Shown here one piece after another: positions 21,693-29,634 of a stretch of 37,251 nt of DNA. Below the pieces are notes generated by a model, which was not told the origin of the DNA, did not search any database, and saw only the letters and a list, made by a program, of their open reading frames with translations. The stretch covers positions 1-37,251 of the forward strand of contig JAAYLA010000006.1 of NCBI GenBank assembly GCA_012522135.1. Direction: 5' to 3'. Position numbers and translations under genes: made by a program. This DNA comes from Bacillota bacterium (lineage in GTDB: Bacteria; Bacillota; Limnochordia; DTU080; JAAYLA01). The number at the start of each line of letters is the position of its first letter. Within the stretch, counting starts at the first letter, position 1.

Positions 21693-22163
21693 GTGGCGCG
21701 AGCAGCTGAGCGGCATGTTGCCACGAACCGTCGGGCTCGGTTCGACTACACAATTGAAGAAACGTACGAAGCCGGCCTCGTGCTCACCGGGACGGAAGTG
21801 AAGTCCCTGCGGGCGGGTAAGGCCAATCTGCGCGATAGTTTTGCGCGGGTCCACAACGGCGAAGTTTGGATCCACAACATGCACATCAGCCCGTACGAGT
21901 ATGGCAACCGTTGGAACCACGAGCCGACGCGTACACGCAAAGCACTCATGCACCGTGCGGAAATACGTCGTCTCGCCGGTAAGATTCAGCAGCAAGGCTA
22001 CACGCTCATCCCCTTGCGGCTCTATTTCAACGAGCGGGGCTTCGCTAAGGTCGAGCTTGGCCTGGCCCGTGGAAAAAAGAAGTGGGATAAGCGAGAAGAG
22101 CTTGCGCGCCGATCAGCCCAACGCGAAGTAGAACGGGCGCTCAAGGAACGTACCTTCCGTTGA
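21693..22163 (+). CDS. smpB: SsrA-binding protein SmpB
   Basis: [42 protein letters not shown] ... [24 protein letters not shown] 21693 preferred because the promoter's likely start site lies at or beyond ATG 21669. Confidence 0.96.
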   Translation: MARAAERHVATNRRARFDYTIEETYEAGLVLTGTEVKSLRAGKANLRDSFARVHNGEVWIHNMHISPYEYGNRWNHEPTRTRKALMHRAEIRRLAGKIQQQGYTLIPLRLYFNERGFAKVELGLARGKKKWDKREELARRSAQREVERALKERTFR

Positions 22164-22177
22164 CGGTGCTGTTGTAC

Positions 22178-22534
22178 GGGGGCGAGTAGTTTCGACGGAG
22201 AGTGAGTGAGTACGGGATAAGCGGGCCGAGATCCCACCAACTCGTTAAACGGTGGACCGCAAATAAGCGCCAACAACAACGCGCTTCCTGCGGCTGCCTA
22301 AGATAGCGCCGCACGCCGCTTAGCCTTCTTCCTGCGAAGTCTAGGCGGTGTCAACCCAGCAGGATAGTCGCACGCTGCATCCCGGAGGTGTGCGGCGAAG
22401 CTTTTCCGGGATAGCGGCAACGGGATCCTGCCTATGGGAGCCCTTGCCGTGAAGGTAAAGCATAGGCTACGCCCGTAGAAACCTGTGCGAGCTTCTCTTC
22501 GGACCAGGGGTGCGACTCCCCTGCGCCTCCACCA
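22178..22534 (+). ncRNA. ssrA: Transfer-messenger RNA (tmRNA)
   Basis: GGGGGCG...GAGUAGUUUCGACGG 5' end, CGCCTCC-ACCA 3' acceptor complement, GTGCGACTCCC T-arm-like 3' end, tag ORF GCC AAC AAC AAC GCG CTT CCT GCG GCT GCC TAA at 22269-22301; immediately after smpB. Confidence 0.96.
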
Positions 22535-22555
22535 TCCCATATCGGAAACAGTCAG

Positions 22556-22585
22556 ACGGGTAGCGCAAGCTACCCGTTTGTCCTT
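22556..22585 (+). terminator. Rho-independent terminator after tmRNA
   Basis: ACGGGTAGC-GCAA-GCTACCCGT stem-loop followed by TTGTCCTTT. Confidence 0.75.
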
Positions 22586-22751
22586 TCGTGGGACCACAAT
22601 CCAGATGAATCGTTATTTGCCTGAAGGGGAGGTCGAGCGCGATGCCGAATATGGGCTTGGCAGACGTCTAGCTGACCGAACGTCTGGCATGTGTGGGCAC
22701 CCTGTTTGATGAAGACGGACTTGGGAGTAATGAGACACGGGAGGGACTGCT

Positions 22752-23699
22752 GTGATCCGAACCGAGGGTTTGACGAAACGGTTCGACGATCTCGTCGCCG
22801 TTGACAACCTGGATCTGCACGTGGAAAAAGGCGAGATATACGGGTTCCTCGGACCGAACGGTGCGGGCAAGACGACGACCATCATGATGTTGTTGGGACT
22901 CATCAAGCCGACGGCGGGACGCATCTGGCTGTTCGGCAAAGATTTGTCTGAGGATTACTTCAACATCAAACGGCGGATCGGCGTGCTGTCGGAGTTCCAC
23001 TACCTGTACGAAGACATGACCGCCGAAGAGTACTTGCGCTTCTTCGGTGAGCTCTACGGAGTCGAAGACATCGACAACCGCATTAAAGAGGTCCTCGGCT
23101 TGGTCAATCTGTACCACCGCCGTAAGGAGCTCTTGGGCGGATACTCGAAGGGTATGAAGCAGAAGTTCAGCCTGGCCCGCACGCTTCTGCACAAGCCCGA
23201 GATTCTTATCTTGGACGAGCCCGTCTCCTCCCTGGACCCCCACGGCATTAAAGAGGTCCGCGACATCCTCTTGGAGGAGAACAGGAAGGGCACCACCATG
23301 CTGATCTCGTCGCACATTCTCTCCGAGATCGAACGCACGTGCCATCGCGTCGCCATCATCCACAAGGGCAAGCTCGTGGCCCAAGACACGATGGACGGTT
23401 TGCGCAGGAAGCTGACCGAAGAGACCGAGATGTACGTGACGGTCGAAGGCTTGACCGACGCGATCGTAGATGCATTGCGCGAACTTCCTTTCATCCGCAG
23501 CTTGAGCGTGGACGGGCAGACTGTCACGCTTAGGATGGACGCCGACAAGGACTACCGCGGGGACCTGTCCCGGAAGATCGTCGACCTCGGCGGAGTCGTG
23601 CTCGACATGCGGCGCCACGAGATGAGCCTCGAGGAAGCCTTCGTCACGATTACGGAGAAGAACATCAACCTACTCGCCAAGGAGGGATCCGCGGCATGA
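22752..23699 (+). CDS. ABC transporter ATP-binding protein
   Basis: Walker A GPNGAGKTT, signature LLGGYSKGMKQKFSLA, Walker B ILILDEPVSSLDP; GTG start. Confidence 0.97.
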   Translation: MIRTEGLTKRFDDLVAVDNLDLHVEKGEIYGFLGPNGAGKTTTIMMLLGLIKPTAGRIWLFGKDLSEDYFNIKRRIGVLSEFHYLYEDMTAEEYLRFFGELYGVEDIDNRIKEVLGLVNLYHRRKELLGGYSKGMKQKFSLARTLLHKPEILILDEPVSSLDPHGIKEVRDILLEENRKGTTMLISSHILSEIERTCHRVAIIHKGKLVAQDTMDGLRRKLTEETEMYVTVEGLTDAIVDALRELPFIRSLSVDGQTVTLRMDADKDYRGDLSRKIVDLGGVVLDMRRHEMSLEEAFVTITEKNINLLAKEGSAA

Positions 23700-24529
23700 G
23701 CATGGCAATTCGCTTCCGATCTGCACGCATACAGGCGAAGCGGGAATTTCGTTCGACGCTGACGGGCCCCGGCATCTACGTCGTACTTTCCCTGATCTTC
23801 TTCGGGGTATCGCTGGGTTACTTCCGGAACCGGCTTCTCGAGGTTGCCGAGCAAGGCGTTATCAATATCTTGAATCCGGGCCAGACGCCGTGGTTCTATG
23901 CGATCGGCCTTGCCGCATTGTACTTGGGCGTGTGTGCGGCGATCTCGATCAGCCGCGAGCGCGATATGGGGACCTTAGAAGTGTTGTTCTACGGCCCCGT
24001 CGACAGTTTGTCCTATGTGATGGGTAAGTACGCCCAACAGATGATGGCGTTCGGCGTGGTGCTCGTCTTCGCCCTCATCAACTTCTACGTCGTGAATACC
24101 GTGACGAACCTGGGGATGTCGAACGTCTTAGGGCTGGTGGTCTTGTCCATCTTTCTGACGAGTGCCATCATCTCCTTCGGCATTTTGCTGTCTGCTCTCA
24201 CTAAGCGCATGACGGTGTCGATCATCCTCTTTTTGGGCTTGAACCTGTTCTTCTTCGCCTTCACTACGGCCCACCTGTTCCTGCAGAGCCTAAGCGCTAT
24301 GGGGGTCGAGCTGTCGCCCGTCTTCGTGTTCATCCGCTCGCTGCTCGACAACACGAACTTCATCGTCGAGTGGATTTCGCCCCTGTCGTACTTCCTTCGG
24401 GGCAGCCGGGCGCTCAGCATGGGCGATACGGGGCAGTATCTGTTGAGCCTTCTGTCGTCCGCCATCTACACGGTGGTCGCCCTGGCGCTTTCCGTGGGGG
24501 CGTTCAATTGGAAGGGGGTACGTCGCTGA
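23696..24529 (+). CDS. ABC-2 type transporter permease
   Basis: About six hydrophobic segments; SREREMGTLEVLFYGPVDSLSYVMGKYAQQM-like ABC-2 permease pattern (ISRERDMGTLEVLFYGPV); 4-nt ATGA overlap with the ATPase gene. Confidence 0.9.
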   Translation: MSMAIRFRSARIQAKREFRSTLTGPGIYVVLSLIFFGVSLGYFRNRLLEVAEQGVINILNPGQTPWFYAIGLAALYLGVCAAISISRERDMGTLEVLFYGPVDSLSYVMGKYAQQMMAFGVVLVFALINFYVVNTVTNLGMSNVLGLVVLSIFLTSAIISFGILLSALTKRMTVSIILFLGLNLFFFAFTTAHLFLQSLSAMGVELSPVFVFIRSLLDNTNFIVEWISPLSYFLRGSRALSMGDTGQYLLSLLSSAIYTVVALALSVGAFNWKGVRR

Positions 24530-25944
24530 TGGTCAAGCGATTGGCAGCGGCGATACTGGCCGTCATGTTGTTCGTCGTGCCTACGGCCTTGGCCCAGTCA
24601 CCGCTCACTCCCGACGAGATGGCGGCTTGGGACGAAGAGCGGTTCGAACAGCTGTCTAGCCAAGGCGATCCGGTGAAAGAGGAGCAGCTGGTCTATTCGG
24701 TCACCCCTTGGTCCGGGCCTACGATCGGCAGGGGGACCATCGCGGTAAAGAATCAGGACACGATCTACCTGATGGCGAACCGCACCAACTTGATGAACGC
24801 GCGGATTACGGATGTCTACTACTGGCCGATTACGAAAGAGTACATGGCCAACTGGAACGAGAAAAACATCACGGTCGAAGGGTCGCTGCGGATCCGCCAA
24901 GGAAATGAGATCGTCGCAACCCTCGAGCCCGAGACGTACGTGTACTACTACCGCGACACGTCAAGCGGCCTGGCTGAAGTCGTTCTGGGCGAAGAGGGCG
25001 TCCGCTTGTACGAAGAATACGACGCGGCGATGAACGAGTACTGGGACATCAGCCGGGCGTATTACGAGGCGCAAATGGAGCATTATTCCGTTCTCGACGC
25101 GATCTTGCGCCAGGTGCAGGAAACCAACGAATATGTAGCGGAAGACGAGGTGCCGAAGTCGCCGCGGCAGCCCGTTCCGCCGAGCGGTTACGTGTATGCG
25201 CCGCGTACGGCCTTTGTTGTGAACTTGCCGGCGGGCAGGTATCAGATTGAGATGGTCGATCCCGACGGCGAAGTGATCCCCGGGACGACGAAGAACCTGA
25301 TCGTGTTCGAACCGCGGCGCTTAGGGGTCGCTTACGAGGTTCGGCCCGAGGCAACCTGGACGAAGTACTGGTACACGCACGATCCGGCCGAAGTGTTGTA
25401 CCTGGAGGGGCGGCGGGTGTTTTATCTCCTGCCGTACGGTACCGAAGAATACAACGTGTACCAGTACAACAAGAGCCAGAATCTGCATCAGCCCCTCTAC
25501 GGCGAAGGCCTTAAGAGCTCGTGGGGTTGGGTGCCGACGAACGTGATCGAGCTGGATGTTAAGCTGCAAGTGCTACGCGACGGCGAGGTAGTGCAAGAGG
25601 TACCCTTCAAGCCGTACTATGTGCAGCAGACGGCGGGCTTCGCCCTCGGGTATATCATCCACGAGTACGACCAGGACAACCCGATTATGTACAATCGGAG
25701 CCCGAGCTTCTACGGGTACAAGCTGGACCTGGAAGTGCCGAGCGGCAGCTATGAGATCCGCCTAGTGGACGCGGAAGGGAACGTGCTGCCGGGCAGCGCC
25801 CGCGAGATTCGCTCAATCCGCCGGGATCCGGGCGTTTACCGGACGATGTACCTGGTGCCGCTCATTCCCTTTGTCCTTGGCGTCGCCGTCTACATCCGGC
25901 GGCGCAGGCTGCGCCCGCGGGCGGGTACGCTTCCAGCGGCGTAA
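24529..25944 (+). CDS. Uncharacterised exported protein with two homologous beta-rich units and C-terminal membrane anchor
   Basis: Signal peptide MVKRLAAAILAVMLFVVPTALA; C-terminal TM MYLVPLIPFVLGVAVYIRRRRLRPR; start codon ATG 24529 overlaps the permease stop TGA (TGATG). No family recognised. Confidence 0.85.
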   Translation: MVKRLAAAILAVMLFVVPTALAQSPLTPDEMAAWDEERFEQLSSQGDPVKEEQLVYSVTPWSGPTIGRGTIAVKNQDTIYLMANRTNLMNARITDVYYWPITKEYMANWNEKNITVEGSLRIRQGNEIVATLEPETYVYYYRDTSSGLAEVVLGEEGVRLYEEYDAAMNEYWDISRAYYEAQMEHYSVLDAILRQVQETNEYVAEDEVPKSPRQPVPPSGYVYAPRTAFVVNLPAGRYQIEMVDPDGEVIPGTTKNLIVFEPRRLGVAYEVRPEATWTKYWYTHDPAEVLYLEGRRVFYLLPYGTEEYNVYQYNKSQNLHQPLYGEGLKSSWGWVPTNVIELDVKLQVLRDGEVVQEVPFKPYYVQQTAGFALGYIIHEYDQDNPIMYNRSPSFYGYKLDLEVPSGSYEIRLVDAEGNVLPGSAREIRSIRRDPGVYRTMYLVPLIPFVLGVAVYIRRRRLRPRAGTLPAA

Positions 25945-26106
25945 GGACTGCCTGGACGACGTGAACGAGGGGCCGTGCCGATCGTGGGCGCGGCCCTTCG
26001 TCGCGGTTGGGCCGGTCGCAGGCCGAGGGCGCCGGGAGGAGTTTCCATTCACATCGAGAAGTGCGTACAGGTATCCGTAACCCATCGTCGCTACGGAGGA
26101 ATCCCG

Positions 26107-28941
26107 GTGTCTGGGACGCAAGCGTACGGCTCTGCGCTTCGATCAGTCCTGCGAGCATTCTGGCTCGTCTGGCTCTTGCTTCTGGCCCACTCTATCGCTT
26201 CGGGCTCCTCATTGCTCTGGGGCGAACCGCCCGTCGAAGTCCCGGTCGAGGTGCGTCTTGTCGGCACGACGCTCGTGGTGCCGGTGGACGTGGTCGAACG
26301 GTTCGGCGGTCGATTTTACGCCGACGGCGCCGTGACGATCGTGCACTTGGAAGGAAACGAGGTGCAATTCGAACCGGGCCGCGCCCACGCACTCGCCAAC
26401 GGCCGAGAGGTGAGTTTGCCCTTGCCGCCGCAGATGGCCGACGACACGCTGTGGGTTCCCTTGCGTACGGCGGCGGAACACCTGCTCGAAGCTCGCATCT
26501 CCTACCGCATGGGCGACGTGCATCTTGTCCCTTGGGGTTCCGCCCGCCTTGTGGTCCGTGATCTTGCACCTTCCAAGCCCGATCTCGAGCAGGGGGACGG
26601 GAAGAAGCAGGAGCCGGATCCGGAGCCCGCAGGAACGGCCGGGTCCGAGCCGACCTTACTCCCCGAGCCGCACGTTGAACTGGCACAGACCAGTGAATCC
26701 GAACCGTCCATCGACCTCCGGCAAGTCCCCCAGGCGGAGCAGCCCGTCGAACCCGAGCCGACCGTCGGACCCGAAGACTCTCGTGAACCGGAACCGCCGG
26801 GCGAGGCTGAGGACGGCCTCAGCACAGATCCGCACGGGGAGCCCGCGTTACGGGACGTACCCGGGGGGGAACCGCCGGAGCCCGGAGAGTCGGAGCCGCC
26901 GGCCGAGCCAGAGCGACAGGCCGAACCGGAGACGCGGTCCGAGCCCGATCCTGAGCAGGAGCTCGGAAGCGACGAGCTTTCCGCACCGGAACCGAACGTG
27001 GAACCGGGGGTAGAGGGGCAACGGACGGAGGAACCCGCTGTGCCCGTCACCCCGGCGGAACATGAGCGGGTGCCTGACGTTTCCGCACCCGTCGGGCAGG
27101 CAGGTGCTTTAGCGCAGGGGGCCGCAGCGCGCGCCCTGCAACTCGTCCAGGTGGCCCAGGTGGGCGGGGGAGCGATGACACGCTACGTACGGCTCGATGC
27201 ACCCGTGCCGCCTCGTCTCAGGGTCGGTTTGCCGGCGGACGCGACGCCCCTGCCGGCAATCGAGCTGCCCCCGGTCAAACCCACGGCGCTCCGGGCAGAA
27301 CGCATGGATTGGATCGAAGCGCAGCTCACCCAGGGACCGGGGGGCCGCGAGGCTCTGCACATTAAAGCGTCGAAGCCCTTCAGCTACAACACGTTCTTGC
27401 TGACCGATCCGGCGCGCCTTGTCATCGACTTAACGGGGCTGGACACGGGACATGCGGCCGAGCCGCTGGTCGTCTACGGGCCCAACATGCAGCGCGTGCG
27501 CCTAAATCAATACGAGCCCTACGTAGTCCGCCTGGTCATCGATCTTGCCGACGCGGTAGGTTACGCGGTGGAGGAGGGACCCGAGGGCGAGGTCACCGTC
27601 ATTCTCAACCACATGCTGCGGAGCGTGCGCGGCAAGTTCGACACGGTCTCGGGTACAGTCCATCTCGACGTGCCGCGGGAGACCGAATACCGGGTCTTGC
27701 GCCTGGCTGATCCCGAGCGGCTCGTAGTGGATCTTTACGACACGACGCTCGCTCCTGACGTCGTGGCCGATCTCCCCGCCGAAGGACCCGTGAAGAATTG
27801 GCGGATGCAGCAGTTCGACCCGTCGACGACCCGGATCGTCTTCGAAGTTGAGCGGCACCTGGATATCGCGGCGCTCGCTCAGTACGACAGCCTTTCCTTC
27901 TTCATCGGACACCAGGTGCGCGGGGTCGGCTATGCGGCTTTGCCCGGCATCGGTCTGGCCGTCCACCTAGCGGGCGCTCAGCTGCCCGACGCCAGCGTCA
28001 TGTACTTAGTGGAGCCCGATCGCCTCGTCATCGACTTGCCCGGTACCGTGCTCGCGGATCCTCTTTTGGATACGGTCATCGATGAGCGTCTTGCCTGGCG
28101 TATCCGGACCGGTCAACACCCCGCGATGGTGCGCGTGGTTTTTGACTTGGTCGGAGCGGTCGAGTACGAGGTGCTCCGCCTGCCCAACGATCAGGGTTTG
28201 GCCGTCGTCATGCTGCCTCCGTCGCTCGCGGGCCGGTCCGTGTTCCTCGATCCCGGACACGGCGGGCACGATCCCGGTACTATGGGCCGTGTCCTCGGCT
28301 TGATGGAAAAGGACATCGTCCTAGACGTTGCACTGCGGCTGCGTGAGCTGCTCGAGGCCGCCGGGGCTACGGTGCACATGTCCCGCGTCGGCGATACGTT
28401 CGTCGAGGTAAACTACCGTCCCGTGTTGGCCCGCAGCGCCGGCGCCGACGTGTTTCTTAGTATTCACGCGAACGCCGCTCCCTCGGGCAACGACGCAGGA
28501 GGCACTGAAACCTTTATTTACACGAGACCGAACCACCCGGACAACGCCCGGTTCGCCTCGGCCGTCCACCGCCATTTGGTGTCGGCCATCGGACTGACGA
28601 ACCGGGGCATAAAGCAGGCCAACTTCGGCGTGTTGCGAAATTCGTTCATACCGTCGGCCCTCGTCGAGATCGCGTTTTTGAGCCGGAGCGAAGAGGAGGC
28701 GCTCCTGAACGAAGCCTGGTTCAGACAGCAAGTTGCCCAGGGGCTCTTTAACGGTCTTGTAGCTTACTTCAATGAAGGCGCTTCGCGGGCGGCGCGGCTC
28801 AGTCCCGAGGAGCGGCTCCGGGTCGAGCAGGGAATTCTAGAGGCTTTGCGGAATGACGCCTTCAACTATCTACCGGTCGGTACGGAAAGCGGTGGGAGTG
28901 GAGCGGGTGCCGTGCGTGTGCAGCCGCTAATCGGGGGGTGA
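26107..28941 (+). CDS. N-acetylmuramoyl-L-alanine amidase: N-terminal copper-amine-oxidase-N/stalk-like domain, Pro/Glu-rich linker, AMIN-like repeats, Amidase_3
   Basis: Amidase_3: VFLDPGHGGHDPGTMGRVLGLMEKDIVLDVALRLRELLEAAG...DVFLSIHANA...LVEIAFLSRSEEEALL. AMIN-like repeats with DP.RLVIDL cores. GTG 26107 after GGAGGA preferred over the ORF-track start at 25975. Confidence 0.93.
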   Translation: MSGTQAYGSALRSVLRAFWLVWLLLLAHSIASGSSLLWGEPPVEVPVEVRLVGTTLVVPVDVVERFGGRFYADGAVTIVHLEGNEVQFEPGRAHALANGREVSLPLPPQMADDTLWVPLRTAAEHLLEARISYRMGDVHLVPWGSARLVVRDLAPSKPDLEQGDGKKQEPDPEPAGTAGSEPTLLPEPHVELAQTSESEPSIDLRQVPQAEQPVEPEPTVGPEDSREPEPPGEAEDGLSTDPHGEPALRDVPGGEPPEPGESEPPAEPERQAEPETRSEPDPEQELGSDELSAPEPNVEPGVEGQRTEEPAVPVTPAEHERVPDVSAPVGQAGALAQGAAARALQLVQVAQVGGGAMTRYVRLDAPVPPRLRVGLPADATPLPAIELPPVKPTALRAERMDWIEAQLTQGPGGREALHIKASKPFSYNTFLLTDPARLVIDLTGLDTGHAAEPLVVYGPNMQRVRLNQYEPYVVRLVIDLADAVGYAVEEGPEGEVTVILNHMLRSVRGKFDTVSGTVHLDVPRETEYRVLRLADPERLVVDLYDTTLAPDVVADLPAEGPVKNWRMQQFDPSTTRIVFEVERHLDIAALAQYDSLSFFIGHQVRGVGYAALPGIGLAVHLAGAQLPDASVMYLVEPDRLVIDLPGTVLADPLLDTVIDERLAWRIRTGQHPAMVRVVFDLVGAVEYEVLRLPNDQGLAVVMLPPSLAGRSVFLDPGHGGHDPGTMGRVLGLMEKDIVLDVALRLRELLEAAGATVHMSRVGDTFVEVNYRPVLARSAGADVFLSIHANAAPSGNDAGGTETFIYTRPNHPDNARFASAVHRHLVSAIGLTNRGIKQANFGVLRNSFIPSALVEIAFLSRSEEEALLNEAWFRQQVAQGLFNGLVAYFNEGASRAARLSPEERLRVEQGILEALRNDAFNYLPVGTESGGSGAGAVRVQPLIGG

Positions 28942-28945
28942 GGGT

Positions 28946-29470
28946 GTGCAATCCGGACGGTGGTGGGAACGTGCTCTCGTCGTTGGGCTCTTGATCGCTA
29001 TCGTGCTGATCGCGGTGTGGGATTACAAGCGAACCGATGAAACGTGGCTTGGGCGCGTAGACTATGTGACGCTCTACTTCTCGAACGAGGATGCGACCGG
29101 ACTGGTTGCGGAGAACCGTCCAATCCGTTCCGCCGACGATCCCATCGAGCGCACCTTGGAAGGGCTGCTCGCAGGTCCTGAGACGCCTCATTTCCTGCGG
29201 ACGATCCCGCCCGGTGTAAAGGTGTTAGGTTACCGGCTGGAAGGAACCACGCTTTACGTCGATTTTAGCGAGGAGCTTCGGACAAATCACTGGGGCGGCA
29301 GTACGGGGGAGATCATGACGGTTTACTCCATCGTCAATTCCCTCACTTCCGTTCCCGGTGTCGAGCTGGTCGTCATCTTGTTAGAGGGTGAATTGCAGGA
29401 AACTTTGGTCGGCCACTTGATCTTGGACGAACCTCTGGCCCGCGACGAAAGCCTCATCATCAAAGGTTGA
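28946..29470 (+). CDS. GerMN domain-containing protein (GerM-like)
   Basis: N-terminal TM; VTLYFSNEDATGLVAENRPIRSADDPIERTLEGLLAGPETPHFLRTIPPGVKVLGYRLEGTTLYVDFSEELRTNHWGGSTGEIMTVYSIVNSLTSVPGVELVVILLEG. Confidence 0.92.
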   Translation: MQSGRWWERALVVGLLIAIVLIAVWDYKRTDETWLGRVDYVTLYFSNEDATGLVAENRPIRSADDPIERTLEGLLAGPETPHFLRTIPPGVKVLGYRLEGTTLYVDFSEELRTNHWGGSTGEIMTVYSIVNSLTSVPGVELVVILLEGELQETLVGHLILDEPLARDESLIIKG

Positions 29471-29584
29471 CGTCATGGCCCGGGGGCTCAAGGGTGTGAA
29501 CCGTAGGCCACTGCGGGTCATAGTCTAGGAATCCGTAAGCCGCGGCCGACCTGATCCGTGTCGCGGATCGTGGTAGAGAGGGGG

Positions 29585-29628
29585 GCGCTGAACCTGACAA
29601 CGACGGTCTCAAGCTGGCGGTTCAGCGC
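29585..29628 (+). repeat. Inverted repeat / RNA hairpin in the murD leader
   Basis: Perfect 10-bp arms GCGCTGAACC (29585-29594) and GGTTCAGCGC (29619-29628), 24-nt loop. Confidence 0.8.
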
Positions 29629-29634
29629 ACGGGT

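Noticed and set aside
22298-22597. 99-aa minus-strand ORF
   Set aside because: Lies inside tmRNA and its terminator.
22485-22709. 74-aa ORF, or a shorter peptide from ATG 22604 (MNRYLPEGEVERDAEYGLGRRLADRTSGMCGHPV)
   Set aside because: Starts in tmRNA and crosses its terminator; the shorter form lacks a convincing SD. Could be reconsidered if conserved.
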